Shown in pieces: positions 25,519-34,615 of a stretch of 64,000 nt of DNA; within the stretch, counting starts at the first letter, position 1; each line of letters starts with the position of its first letter. The notes below the pieces were generated by a model that was not told the DNA's origin, ran no database searches, and was given only the letters and a program-made list of their open reading frames with translations. The DNA is from Deltaproteobacteria bacterium (GTDB lineage Bacteria > Bdellovibrionota_B > Oligoflexia > Oligoflexales > Bog-1112), in assembly GCA_947466225.1 (NCBI GenBank), contig CANIBL010000002.1, forward strand, positions 29,290 to 93,289. The letters are read 5' to 3'. Both the position numbers and the translations under genes were made by a program.

Positions 25519-27933
25519 ATGGCAAATGAGACAGAGAAAAAAGGGGACTTGCAACTCCCGCTTCTACCCCTAAAAGACATCGTGGTTTTCCCACACATGA
25601 TCGTGCCCATCTTTGTGCATGAGGATATCTGTCTCCAGGCAATCGAAGCTGGCTTGGAGCAGGATCGAAAGATATTCTTATCTGCATTCAAAGTGCCAGG
25701 CTCCGAAGGCATCGGACTTGAGGGTGTGTTGCAACCCCCCTTCGATGTATATGATGTCGGTACGATCTGTTCCATTATGCGTACTCGAAAATTGCCTGAT
25801 GGGCGCATGAAGGTTTTGGTACAAGGTGTACAGAAAGCGCGTATTCAAAATTTAGTGCCCCATGCTCAGATTCCCTTGGTACAGCTTAAACTGATGGAAG
25901 ATCCGGGTATCGAACTTTCCTCCTCCGAAGTCGAAGCCATGTTGCGTGCGGTGCGAGAGAATTTGGAAAAAGTCGTAGGACTTGGCAAGGTACTCTCCCC
26001 CGATATCCTCATGATTCTCGAAGACATTCGAGACCCAGCTCGTTTAGCGGATGTAGTGGCGGCCAACCTGGGACTTAAGGTAGTCGAAGCACAAAAAATT
26101 CTCTCTGCTGTCAACCCAACGTTGCGATTGGCCAAAGTTCATGCCTATCTCTCTCGAGAAATCGAAGTGTTTCAGATGCAGATGCGCATTCAATCCCAAG
26201 CTAAAGAAGAAATCGGTAAAGTACAGCGAGAACACTACCTACGTGAACAAATTAAAGCTTTGCGTTCTGAATTGGGTGACAGTGGAGATGTGAAAGACGA
26301 AATTGGAGAACTTTGGAAAACTCTAGAAGATATCCAAATGCCAGATGACGCACGCACAGAAATCACCCGACAAATGAAACGCTTGGAACGCATGCACCAG
26401 GACACCAGCGAGGCCTCTCTTACCCGGACGCATATTGAGACCATTTTGGGACTGCCTTGGGGCCAGCATACTACAGATAATCTGGAGCTCGACCATGCAG
26501 AGGCGGTGCTACATCAAGACCATTATGGTCTTGAGAAAGTAAAAGATCGTATTCTGGAATTTTTGGCTGTGAAAAAGCTCAATGCAGCAGCCAAAAGCCC
26601 GATTTTATGCTTTGTGGGTCCTCCTGGGGTGGGAAAAACCAGCTTGGGGCACTCTATTGCGAAATCCATGGGGCGCAAATTTTCTCGCATTGCTTTGGGT
26701 GGTGTGCGAGATGAAGCTGACATTCGGGGGCATCGGAAAACCTACGTGGGGGCTTTTCCCGGTCGCGTAATGCAAAGTCTCAAAGCGGCTGGGAGCAACA
26801 ATCCCGTGATCATGCTCGATGAGATCGACAAGTTGGGGATGGACCATAGAGGAGATCCAGCTGCGGCTTTGCTGGAAGTGCTAGATCCAGAGCAAAACCA
26901 TACTTTTATCGATCACTATCTGGGCGTTCCCTTTGACCTCTCTCGCATCTTGTTCATTGCCAATGCCAACAGCTTAGATACGGTACCGCCTGCGTTGCGA
27001 GATCGATTGGAAATCATTGAGGTTTCGGGATACTCCGAAGAAGAGAAGGCCGAAATTGCGAGTCGGTTCCTCATTCCGAAGCAAATCAAAGATGCGGGCA
27101 TCTTAGATCAAAACCTGATCTTTAGCCGTAGCGCGATTCATTCTTTGATCTGTGAATACACACGGGAGAGTGGATTGCGAACCTTGGAGAAGCAAATTGC
27201 CTCTGTCTGCCGCAAAATCGCCCGAAAAATTGCCCAAGACGAGAAAATTACGCCCAAGCTGACCGCAGTAACAATCCATCGCCTCTTGGGAAGCCAACGG
27301 TATGAACGCAGTATGTCCTACGAAAACTTGCCTGCGGGCGTTGCCGTGGGCATGGCGTACACCCAAGCTGGGGGGGAATTGCTCACCATTGAGACCAACT
27401 TGGTACCAGGCAATGGAAAGTTGACCCTTACGGGCCATTTGGGCGAGGTGATGAAAGAGTCTGCACAAACAGCCATGAGCTTCATCCGAGCGCGTGGAGC
27501 GCAGTTTCATGTGCCGGAGAAACGGTTACGAGAGATGGATATCCACATTCACATTCCTCAAGGAGCCGTGCCAAAAGAAGGGCCGAGCGCTGGGATTGCG
27601 CTTACGACTTCGATTCTGTCTGCTTTACTGGACAAGCCTGTTTTGGCAGATTGCTGCATGACAGGGGAGATTTCCCTGTTGGGCAATGTGTTGCCCATCG
27701 GTGGCATCCGAGAGAAAGTCCTAGCGGCTCAACGGGAAGGCATGAAGCAGGTTTTGCTTCCAGCGCGCAATCGAGCGCATTACCTGGAGTTACCTGTGGC
27801 CATCCGCAAAGGGATCCAGGCGATTTTTGTGGAACACTATATGGAGATTTTTCCGCTCCTTTTCGTTGTGCATCCACGGGTTACGATTTCTCCGGTGGAA
27901 GACCCAGAAGCCGGGTTCGATATTGCCGGCTAA
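25519..27933 (+). CDS. lon: ATP-dependent protease Lon
   Basis: 804 residues. N-terminal substrate domain starting LPLLPLKDIVVFPHMIVPIFV, AAA+ module with Walker A GPPGVGKTSLGHSIA near residue 370 and Walker B VIMLDEIDKLG, and the C-terminal serine-lysine protease domain with PKEGPSAGIAL (Ser near 690) and a Lys in IGGIREKVLAAQREG about 43 residues later. It degrades misfolded and regulatory proteins in the cytoplasm. The tail runs about 20 residues past the protease domain. Confidence 0.97.
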   Translation: MANETEKKGDLQLPLLPLKDIVVFPHMIVPIFVHEDICLQAIEAGLEQDRKIFLSAFKVPGSEGIGLEGVLQPPFDVYDVGTICSIMRTRKLPDGRMKVLVQGVQKARIQNLVPHAQIPLVQLKLMEDPGIELSSSEVEAMLRAVRENLEKVVGLGKVLSPDILMILEDIRDPARLADVVAANLGLKVVEAQKILSAVNPTLRLAKVHAYLSREIEVFQMQMRIQSQAKEEIGKVQREHYLREQIKALRSELGDSGDVKDEIGELWKTLEDIQMPDDARTEITRQMKRLERMHQDTSEASLTRTHIETILGLPWGQHTTDNLELDHAEAVLHQDHYGLEKVKDRILEFLAVKKLNAAAKSPILCFVGPPGVGKTSLGHSIAKSMGRKFSRIALGGVRDEADIRGHRKTYVGAFPGRVMQSLKAAGSNNPVIMLDEIDKLGMDHRGDPAAALLEVLDPEQNHTFIDHYLGVPFDLSRILFIANANSLDTVPPALRDRLEIIEVSGYSEEEKAEIASRFLIPKQIKDAGILDQNLIFSRSAIHSLICEYTRESGLRTLEKQIASVCRKIARKIAQDEKITPKLTAVTIHRLLGSQRYERSMSYENLPAGVAVGMAYTQAGGELLTIETNLVPGNGKLTLTGHLGEVMKESAQTAMSFIRARGAQFHVPEKRLREMDIHIHIPQGAVPKEGPSAGIALTTSILSALLDKPVLADCCMTGEISLLGNVLPIGGIREKVLAAQREGMKQVLLPARNRAHYLELPVAIRKGIQAIFVEHYMEIFPLLFVVHPRVTISPVEDPEAGFDIAG

Positions 27934-28003
27934 AGACGATCCTGCCCAGCCTGCAAAAATGGTAGAATCAAGGGGAGTATGGGCATGGACGTAGGGGGTT
28001 GTC

Positions 28004-28240
28004 ATGGCGGGTTTTTTTAGCTTTTTGGGTAAAACCTTATTAAATCTCGTGTTTTGGGTATTTGTCTTTTCCATTCCTATCGCCAATAAGCCAGTCTTTG
28101 AGTACTTGCAGCGGGTATTGGTATTCAATGCGCCGGTGCGGTTCCTGAGCCAAGAGTGGAATGAACTTTGGGGCTTGGTCTCCAATAAGGCCAAGGTCGC
28201 GTTTACAGAGAAGAAAGAGGAGGAGACCAAGAGCCGGTAA
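28004..28240 (+). CDS. Small membrane protein of unknown function
   Basis: 78 residues: an N-terminal hydrophobic helix (about 3-26, rich in Phe and Val), an amphipathic middle (EYLQRVLVFNAPVRFLSQEWNEL) and a charged Lys/Glu tail. AGGGGG lies before the ATG. It lies 70 nt after lon and 84 nt before def, all on the plus strand. No family is recognised. Confidence 0.6.
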   Translation: MAGFFSFLGKTLLNLVFWVFVFSIPIANKPVFEYLQRVLVFNAPVRFLSQEWNELWGLVSNKAKVAFTEKKEEETKSR

Positions 28241-28324
28241 ATCCGTCTTCAGGATCTCCCCTTGGATGGGAGTGGGCTTTTATGCTAAAGTCCGCAGTCC
28301 ATATGGGGAAGAAAGGTACACGCT

Positions 28325-28861
28325 ATGGCAGTGTTGGAAATTGTAGAATGGCCGGAAAAGGTTTTGGAAACACGCGCACAAGAAGTGGTGCATTTTGATG
28401 ATGCGCTGCGGAAAGTGGTGCAAGATATGCACGATACTATGGACGATCATAATGCGTTGGGGTTGGCAGCCAATCAAGTTGGCGTGCTGCAGCGGATTGT
28501 AGTGATGCGCATTCCCTATGGGCGAAAAGATGGGCCTCGTATGTGGTGGCATGACAAGCGATTTACGTTGATCAATCCTGTCATTACCAAGACGGAGGGA
28601 CGCGCTACATTGAGTGAGGGGTGCTTAAGTTTTCCTGGGATCTACGAATATATTCAACGCGCCGATGAAATCACGGTGCAAGCCTACGACGAGCAGGGCA
28701 AGAAATTTGAAGTTTCCGGATCAGAGTATTTTTCTGCCTGTGTGCAACATGAAACAGATCATTTAGATGGCATCGTCTTTGTCAATCGTATGAGTAGATT
28801 GAAAGCGGCTTTGGTGCGAAAGAAATTGCAAAAGCAACTGGTGATGAGCCAAGGAGAGTAA
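28325..28861 (+). CDS. def: Peptide deformylase
   Basis: 178 residues. Motif 1 is ALGLAANQVG (consensus GxGxAAxQ, with Ala in place of the first Gly). Motif 2 is EGCLSFPG with the metal Cys. Motif 3 is QHETDHLDGIVF with the two metal His and catalytic Glu. It removes N-formyl groups from nascent proteins. It is followed 4 nt later by rpe. No fmt gene is adjacent. Confidence 0.95.
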   Translation: MAVLEIVEWPEKVLETRAQEVVHFDDALRKVVQDMHDTMDDHNALGLAANQVGVLQRIVVMRIPYGRKDGPRMWWHDKRFTLINPVITKTEGRATLSEGCLSFPGIYEYIQRADEITVQAYDEQGKKFEVSGSEYFSACVQHETDHLDGIVFVNRMSRLKAALVRKKLQKQLVMSQGE

Positions 28862-28865
28862 CGTA

Positions 28866-29528
28866 GTGGGTACATCTCCTCTCAGTCTTTCTGCCTCTCT
28901 CCTCTCAGCCGATTGGTTGCATCTTGAATCTGATCTCCGGAAAATGGAAGCGAGTGGTGTCGACTGGCATCACATCGATGTGATGGATGGACACTTTGTC
29001 CCCAATCTTTCCTTCGGACTTCCCCTGATCCAACAAATCAAAAAAATCTCTACACTGCCTCTTGATGTGCACCTTATGGTGAGCAATCCCGATGCGGTGT
29101 TTTCTGCGTACTTGGATGCCGGTGCTGATCTGCTTACCTTCCATATCGAAGCGGCTGTGCATCCTCATCGATTGATTCAACAGATTCGAGCCCGTGGTGC
29201 AAAAGCCGGTATTGCGCTCAATCCCGGTACGGATGTACGGTTGCTTTCTCCCTTGTTGGGAGAGCTTGATCTTGTCTTGTTGATGACGGTGAATCCCGGA
29301 TTTGGGGGACAATCGTTTTTGCCTTTTTGCCTATCCAAACTTCGCGACTTGGTTTCGTTGCAAACCCAGTATGGGCATCGGATACCGTACGTATCGGTAG
29401 ACGGTGGTATCGATGCTGTCACAGCCCCGCAAGTTCGAAACGCTGGCGCCAATGTCGTGGTTGCTGGGTCTTATCTTTACGGTGCTGCCGATCGTGCAGC
29501 AGCTGTCTCTTTGCTTCGGAATACATAA
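28866..29528 (+). CDS. rpe: Ribulose-phosphate 3-epimerase
   Basis: 220 residues. LSASLLSADWLHLESDLRKMEASGVDWHHIDVMDGHFVPNLSFG with the metal-binding His/Asp pair, LDVHLMVSNPD, LLMTVNPGFGGQSF and VSVDGGID with the second catalytic Asp. It interconverts ribulose 5-phosphate and xylulose 5-phosphate in the pentose phosphate pathway. The start is GTG at 28866, 4 nt after the def stop with AAGGAG inside the end of def. Confidence 0.95.
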   Translation: MGTSPLSLSASLLSADWLHLESDLRKMEASGVDWHHIDVMDGHFVPNLSFGLPLIQQIKKISTLPLDVHLMVSNPDAVFSAYLDAGADLLTFHIEAAVHPHRLIQQIRARGAKAGIALNPGTDVRLLSPLLGELDLVLLMTVNPGFGGQSFLPFCLSKLRDLVSLQTQYGHRIPYVSVDGGIDAVTAPQVRNAGANVVVAGSYLYGAADRAAAVSLLRNT

Positions 29529-29534
29529 TCGAAC

Positions 29535-29621
29535 CGTCATGCACAGGCTGCTTCAGCCGTATGTGAATCTCCCGTGGTCGAAGGAGACCCCCGACGCGAA
29601 TAATATTCGCTGGGGATGACG
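29535..29621. repeat. Two family B palindromic repeats head-to-head
   Basis: A diverged copy runs CGTCATGCACAGGC...GCCGTATG...ATCTCCCGTGGTCGAAG (29535-29584). A second, in reverse orientation, reads GGAGACCCCCGACGCGAATAATATTCGCTGGGGATGACG (to 29621). The second has its own inner hairpin GCGAATA/TATTCGC. Together they occupy the start of the 369-bp gap between rpe and hutH. The remainder of the gap (29622-29897) shows no gene. Confidence 0.75.
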
Positions 29622-29897
29622 ATGTTATTTCTATATGCAAAGAAGGTGGTATGGGGCACTATTTATAGTCGTTTGTGAGAGGACATCGTTGCAGAATGAG
29701 CAAAATGTGTGTGGAGGAGGATGAATTACCTTTTTTGTGGTGTCGAAGAAAAGGGAAAGGGGGGCGCGTTATTTACTATCTGTAATTATAGTAGATTTTC
29801 TGAGGCGTAAGTTCTGTAAGGTAGAGTGGGAATCTAGAATAAAACCGTTTACACTGAGGCAAAATAGAAATTTCATCAGAATAAAAAAGGAAACGAT

Positions 29898-31397
29898 ATG
29901 GATCGGATCTCTATCGATCAAGTGGTTCAGTTTGGGAAAACACATCTTTCTTTTCCCCTCGATCCCGCGGCTATGCAGAAACTTTCCCTCTTACGTACCA
30001 AAGTAGAATCGAAGTTGACTGATGGGCATGCTGTCTATGGAGTCAATACCGGATTTGGTTTCTTCTCTACCTGTGTCATTCCAAAAAAAGACTTGCTGCA
30101 ATTGCAGCTCAATATCGTGCGGTCTCATGCCTGCGGTGTAGGGGAACCATTGGCATTGGAGTGGGTACGCGCGTTGCTCTCCGTAAAGTTGCACAATTTT
30201 TTACAAGGTGGGTCTGGCATTCGACCAGAGTGTATCACTGCACTGTGGAACTTGTTGCAACATGATATTTTGCCGGTAATTCCGCGAAAAGGCAGCGTCG
30301 GGGCGTCAGGTGATCTTGCCCCATTGGCGCATTTGGCGTTGGCTTTGATTGGAGAGGGGGAGGTGTTCTGGAAGGGAACTCGCATGCCAACGGCAGAGGC
30401 ATTGGAAAAAGCAGGACTCACCCCCTATGTTTTACAAGAGAAAGAAGGCCTGTCTCTGCTCAATGGTACGCAAGTGATGTCGACCCTCGCAGCGTTTGCC
30501 TTATGGGAGGCGCAGAATTTGCTTGATGCGGCTGACAGGGTGAGTGCGCTTTCCCTCACAGCATTTGATGCTGTGCTAGAACCTTTTGATGCGCGCATTC
30601 ACGATCTGCGGCCTCATCCAGGGCAAGTGCTGGTGGCAAAGAATATTCGGGTGCTTCTCGAATTGCCGGAAACTCATATGCCCCGTACCTCGACTCGGGT
30701 ACAGGATCCCTATAGCTTTCGTTGCATTCCCCAGGTGCATGGCGCTGCGCGGGATGGCATCGCGTATTGTGTGCAGGTGATTGAGCGAGAGCTCAATAGC
30801 ATCACAGATAATCCGGTAGTGACCGCCGAGGGAGATTTGCTGAGTGGAGGAAATTTTCACGGACAGTATGTGGCGCAAGTGATGGATCTAACGCGCATTG
30901 TGATGACAGACTTGAGTAGCATTTCCGAGCGTCGCCTCGATAAGCTATTATGTCCAAGCTTTAGCCAACTGCCAGCTTTGCTTACAGAAAATGGCGGCCT
31001 GGAGTCGGGATTTATGATTCCGCAATATGTAGCCGCCGCCTTGGTTTCAGAAAATAAGGTGCTCTCCCATCCAGCCAGTATCGATACCATTCCCACTTCG
31101 CTAAATAAAGAGGACCACGTCAGCATGGGGCCCATTTCGTGTCATAAGGCATTGGAAATTAATCAAAATGTCGCAAAAGTGCTGGCCATTGAAGCTCTGG
31201 CTGCTTGTCAGGCTATGGACTTGCGTACAACCTGTCTTCGCTCTGCACCCGTAGAACAGCTGTATCAGCAAATTCGATCCAAAATTCCTTATGTACAACA
31301 AGACCGTAGCTTGTCTGCAGAGATTGAGTTGGTGGCTTCCTGGCTTCTGAATGGCGTTTGGGGTGATTTGTCGGTAGAATACAAGGAGGCAGTATAG
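29898..31397 (+). CDS. hutH: Histidine ammonia-lyase family protein
   Basis: 499 residues. The MIO-forming Ala-Ser-Gly is present in GSVGASGDLAPLAHLALALIGEG (near 138-140), with YGVNTGFGFFST at the N-terminus, SHACGVGEP, and the conserved NGTQVMS, DNPV and EDHVSMG motifs. The family deaminates histidine to urocanate. AAAAAGG precedes the ATG. No hutU, hutI or hutG is adjacent, so either the pathway is scattered or the enzyme serves another purpose. At the positions of the Ser-His substrate-selectivity pair of Pseudomonas HutH this protein has Lys-Lys (IPKKDL), so histidine specificity is not certain. Confidence 0.88.
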   Translation: MDRISIDQVVQFGKTHLSFPLDPAAMQKLSLLRTKVESKLTDGHAVYGVNTGFGFFSTCVIPKKDLLQLQLNIVRSHACGVGEPLALEWVRALLSVKLHNFLQGGSGIRPECITALWNLLQHDILPVIPRKGSVGASGDLAPLAHLALALIGEGEVFWKGTRMPTAEALEKAGLTPYVLQEKEGLSLLNGTQVMSTLAAFALWEAQNLLDAADRVSALSLTAFDAVLEPFDARIHDLRPHPGQVLVAKNIRVLLELPETHMPRTSTRVQDPYSFRCIPQVHGAARDGIAYCVQVIERELNSITDNPVVTAEGDLLSGGNFHGQYVAQVMDLTRIVMTDLSSISERRLDKLLCPSFSQLPALLTENGGLESGFMIPQYVAAALVSENKVLSHPASIDTIPTSLNKEDHVSMGPISCHKALEINQNVAKVLAIEALAACQAMDLRTTCLRSAPVEQLYQQIRSKIPYVQQDRSLSAEIELVASWLLNGVWGDLSVEYKEAV

Positions 31398-31405
31398 GAG
31401 ATTTT

Positions 31406-31813
31406 ATGAGGTTCTTTCTGGTTCTTTATTTAGTAGCAGTCAGCTGGAGCTTTTCTGCCGTTGGAAAAGAAGTTAAATCTCCTTCTTCGGTTGAGGGTAT
31501 GTATCGGGTGATAGAAATTACGGCCAAAGATTCTGTATATTGGACCTTGTTTCAAAAGGAGGGGGAAAAGTCCCCTTCTCTCGCCATTAAGACACGGGTG
31601 CAACCTGCTGGCTTACACCCCAGTCAAACCTACGAGTTGCGCGCAGACATTTTAAGGCAAAGCGCTACCATGGCAGAAGCGGGGCAGCTGCTCGTTTTTT
31701 TTCCTACCCAACAAGGTCGAACCCCTGTATGCCTTCTGTCTGTGGAGCAACCCACGGCAAACTTCACTGGTAAGTTGATGGACTACGACCATCCTGACTT
31801 TATTTCCTTATAA
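31406..31813 (+). CDS. Small secreted protein of unknown function
   Basis: 135 residues. A signal peptide covers about residues 1-20, ending SFSAVGKE. The mature part looks beta-rich (MYRVIEITAKDSVYWTLFQKEGE, TYELRADILRQ, QLLVFFPTQQG), like an OB-fold or small beta-barrel, but no family is recognised. It starts 8 nt after the hutH stop with AGGAG upstream, so it may be cotranscribed with hutH. A family B repeat follows. Confidence 0.65.
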   Translation: MRFFLVLYLVAVSWSFSAVGKEVKSPSSVEGMYRVIEITAKDSVYWTLFQKEGEKSPSLAIKTRVQPAGLHPSQTYELRADILRQSATMAEAGQLLVFFPTQQGRTPVCLLSVEQPTANFTGKLMDYDHPDFISL

Positions 31814-31823
31814 AAGCGTGAAC

Positions 31824-31873
31824 CGTCATCCCCAGGGCCTGAAGGGCACTTCGGGGATCCCCCGCTATCGAGG
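31824..31873. repeat. Family B palindromic repeat supplying the rhomboid ribosome-binding site
   Basis: Reads CGTCATCCCCAGGGCC...CTTCGGGGATCCCCCGCTATCGAGG. Its distal CGAGG end sits 6 nt before the TTG start of the rhomboid gene, so the element appears to provide the Shine-Dalgarno sequence. Confidence 0.75.
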
Positions 31874-31879
31874 TTGATC

Positions 31880-32620
31880 TTGTCGATTTTTTCTCGCTTG
31901 GAGTTGCGCACCGTTACCGGTGTGCTCATTTTGGTTAATATATTGATCTTTTTGGGTCTGTGTTTTTTTTCTCAAAGTCTATTTACCATTGACACCCGCG
32001 CTTTGGTTTTATTTGGCGCCAAGGAGCCGTTTCTGCTCCTCCAGGGGCAATATTGGCGTTTGGTGACCTCTATGTTTCTTCATGCAGGTTGGATTCATTT
32101 GGCTTTCAACAATTTGGCGTTGAAGGCAATTGGCCGATACATGGAATCTTTTTTGGGGAAAAAGCGCTTTCTTTTATTCTATTTGATCAGTGGTCTCGGT
32201 AGCAGTTTGTGCAGCAACTACTTTCAGGTTTCTTTGGGGGTGGGGGCTTCCGGTGCGATCTTTGGAATGGTCGGCGTTGGGGTGGTTCTCGAGAATGCCC
32301 TGCTTTACCGAAGCAAATTCCCGCACCCAGTTCGCTCTCTTTCTCAGTATTTCCGTATCTGTCCGTTTACGTTTTTATCTGTGATTAACCTTGCCATTGC
32401 CGTGGCATTCAATATTTTTGTGGACCTCTTGGATTTTCATACCTACATGGACAATGCAGCTCATCTCGGTGGACTGGGTACAGGCATTCTGCTGACCTTG
32501 ATCCATCTGCATGTGACTCGTAACCCCCTATTCAAAAAAAGTTGGGCTCGTGCAAGCATCTTAACCCTCTTTCTTGTTGGGATTAATGGGGTTTTTATTC
32601 GAAGTCTCTTTGTTTATTGA
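31880..32620 (+). CDS. Rhomboid family intramembrane serine protease
   Basis: 246 residues with about six membrane segments. WRLVTSMFLHAGWIHLAFNNLALKAIG (His and Asn of the oxyanion region), nucleophile Ser in GVGASGAIFGMVG, and the catalytic His in NAAHLGGLGTGIL. It cleaves membrane proteins within the bilayer; its substrates are unknown. TTG at 31880 is chosen because CGAGG is 6 nt upstream; a TTG two codons earlier has no room for a site. It is convergent with the next gene, 17 nt apart. Confidence 0.9.
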   Translation: MSIFSRLELRTVTGVLILVNILIFLGLCFFSQSLFTIDTRALVLFGAKEPFLLLQGQYWRLVTSMFLHAGWIHLAFNNLALKAIGRYMESFLGKKRFLLFYLISGLGSSLCSNYFQVSLGVGASGAIFGMVGVGVVLENALLYRSKFPHPVRSLSQYFRICPFTFLSVINLAIAVAFNIFVDLLDFHTYMDNAAHLGGLGTGILLTLIHLHVTRNPLFKKSWARASILTLFLVGINGVFIRSLFVY

Positions 32621-32637
32621 ACGTGATGCAATTTTTT

Positions 32638-33252
32638 TTACTGACGATGTTTGGTTGTATCGAGGTGAGGCAATAACCCAAAATTCAGTAAGGTTTTTTC
32701 CAATCGTTTAGATTGGCTCCTCTGCCAACGTGTATAGGTTGCCAGCAACCCTTGGGTATCTTGTTCGAGCTTCTCTGCGATGTCTGCAATGATGTCGACA
32801 AAATCGGGAAATGAAGCCGATAGGCTGGTAAAAACCCGAGACGGATGTTGCAAAGTAGGGTTTCTCTCTGACAGAGTCGAGACAGTTAGATAGGCGCTAG
32901 CACCCAAGTCCATAAAGTATTTGCTACTGACAGTTTTTTCGTTGAAAGAATCTTGAAAATACCCTGCCATATAGAGGCTGGTGTCTCCGATGCTTTTGTA
33001 GAGTTTGTATTGATGTTCATGTGGAGATTCCAAGGCTGTCTTGAGTAGCAGTGCCAATGGGGTTTCCAAGGGATCAAGGGTTCCATGTACGGTATCGACT
33101 TTGCTGGGATTGATAAAATCACAGAGCAGGGTTACGAGGTAGAATTCAATTTCTTCGCTGATTTCGACGCGTTGTCGAGAAAGCGCAGCCTGTACTTTTT
33201 CCCGAAAGAATTCAGTCGGTTTTATGGTTAATGAGATGTTGGTCTTCGACAT
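32638..33252 (-). CDS. Conserved-looking protein of unknown function
   Basis: 204 residues, soluble, mostly helical, without signal peptide or membrane segment. Notable stretches are FYLVTLLCDFINPSKV, YKSIGDTSLYMAGYFQDSFNEKTVSSKYFMDLGASAYLTVS and a C-terminal RWQRSQSKRLEKTLLNFG helix. The composition and length are those of a real gene, and the monocistronic placement facing the rhomboid gene is clean. I do not recognise a family. Confidence 0.75.
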   Translation of the reverse strand: MSKTNISLTIKPTEFFREKVQAALSRQRVEISEEIEFYLVTLLCDFINPSKVDTVHGTLDPLETPLALLLKTALESPHEHQYKLYKSIGDTSLYMAGYFQDSFNEKTVSSKYFMDLGASAYLTVSTLSERNPTLQHPSRVFTSLSASFPDFVDIIADIAEKLEQDTQGLLATYTRWQRSQSKRLEKTLLNFGLLPHLDTTKHRQ

Positions 33253-33394
33253 ACCCCCCTCTTTCCCATATCTCTATTATACGTCGACTCTCTCGTATCA
33301 GTATCTATTGCAGGGGATATAAGGATTTTGTTTCGGTTTTATGCAGTTTTTGTTACAGTGCCAACCCTAGATACCCGGATACGTTGAAGACAAT

Positions 33395-33766
33395 ATGCGA
33401 GGTGATGTGGAACCGACAGAACAACCAGAAAAACAAGCCAGCTTGGGACTAGAGGAAATTGTCCATCGCATCAATCGGATTGGACTCGAGTATGTCGAGG
33501 TAAAACGGAAAAGCGATCGATTGGAGTTATTGAAATCTTCCTACAAAGCCCGCGCCATGGAAAAATATGACGATGGATTGCGCACGGAAGCGAAGATCAA
33601 ACGATTGGCCGAATTGGATGAAGCCTATTTGGCCTTTTTAGAAGAATTGGCCCAAGTACGTGCTGATTCAGAGAAACTCAAAATTCGCTATGAATCCTAC
33701 CGAAATCTCTTTGAAGCCAGACGCAGCATCCTAAGCTACAAAAAAGCAGAAATGAAACTCCTATAG
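33395..33766 (+). CDS. Small coiled-coil protein of unknown function
   Basis: 123 residues, highly charged and almost wholly helical from about residue 20. Heptad-like patterns run through IVHRINRIGLEYVEVKRKSDRLELLKSSYKARAME and LAFLEELAQVRADSEKLKIRYESYRNLFEARRSILSYKKAEM. It should be cytoplasmic. No family is recognised. A GTG four codons in, with CGAGG upstream, is an alternative start. Confidence 0.65.
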   Translation: MRGDVEPTEQPEKQASLGLEEIVHRINRIGLEYVEVKRKSDRLELLKSSYKARAMEKYDDGLRTEAKIKRLAELDEAYLAFLEELAQVRADSEKLKIRYESYRNLFEARRSILSYKKAEMKLL

Positions 33767-33835
33767 ATCTATTCAGTTATCCTGCATTTCCTTTTGCAGT
33801 ACAACGAGTGGGTATTGCAACATAGGAGGTTCGAG

Positions 33836-34615
33836 ATGAAATGCAAGCTGTCGCTCTTTCTTTTTATAACACACCTTACCGTAGTAGCAGCTGAACCAAC
33901 CTACCGCGAGTGGAAGGGTGAGTTTAACTCGATGCAACTCGAAGGAGCAGAATCTCAATTCATTGGGGATGCGGTACCTACGTATCAAGATATTTTTACG
34001 TTGCATTTGGTCGGAAGTGTGAAAAATGATTTTACCCTGCGGATTTCTCCCACGCGGAAAAACATATTAATTCAGATACAAACACCAAAAAAACGGAGGG
34101 GATCCGGGTTGCATTTTTTCTCTGGGACGGTGAACCTGTCCTACGTTTATGATGATGGAGGTGAAGTAAAAAACGAGTATTTTTCTTTTTCCCTCACTAA
34201 TCCGAATCAAAAGATATTTTTGCGCATCCCAACCTGTCTTGGTGTCTCGTCAGATTCTCGTGCATATTACCTCGATTGTCATGGGTTTTATAGTATTATG
34301 CAGTGGAAGGATCTTACGCAGAAAGATCTATTACTAGAGGCCAAAGGAACAAAGAAGTGGTTTTCTCGTAGTATGGCAGTAAATACGGTGGCACTTGTAT
34401 CCGATCCAGAGAGAACTAGACTAAACTGGGAAGTTGCTTCCTTTGGTGTGATATGTTTCCCCCATCCGATGCATGATCGTGCTCTCCATCAGGCGTTAGC
34501 TGCTCCAAAAAGACATCGAAAAACTTTTTATTCCAGTACGAATCCATTTGTTGAGGAAGAGGCGGGAGATGATGGGGATGCACTGGGATATGCCTCTGAC
34601 GAAGCACATGAATGA
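33836..34615 (+). CDS. Secreted protein of unknown function
   Basis: 259 residues. The start ATG at 33836 is preceded by AGGAGG and opens a clear signal peptide (MKCKLSLFLFITHLTVVAA). The mature chain is beta-rich with several aromatic residues (YREWKGEF, LHFFSGTVNLSYVYDDGGEV) and two Cys in CLGVSSDSRAYYLDC that could form a disulfide. The C-terminus is acidic. Its TGA stop is immediately next to the stop codon of the convergent gcvP, with no base between. Confidence 0.7.
   Translation: MKCKLSLFLFITHLTVVAAEPTYREWKGEFNSMQLEGAESQFIGDAVPTYQDIFTLHLVGSVKNDFTLRISPTRKNILIQIQTPKKRRGSGLHFFSGTVNLSYVYDDGGEVKNEYFSFSLTNPNQKIFLRIPTCLGVSSDSRAYYLDCHGFYSIMQWKDLTQKDLLLEAKGTKKWFSRSMAVNTVALVSDPERTRLNWEVASFGVICFPHPMHDRALHQALAAPKRHRKTFYSSTNPFVEEEAGDDGDALGYASDEAHE

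Noticed and set aside
29737..30006. Open frame upstream of and overlapping hutH
   Set aside because: It overlaps the start of hutH in another phase and has random-looking composition; hutH has its own strong ribosome-binding site.
33395..33766. Possible phage origin of the coiled-coil protein
   Set aside because: No other phage-like gene, integrase or attachment site is nearby, and base composition matches the neighbours.
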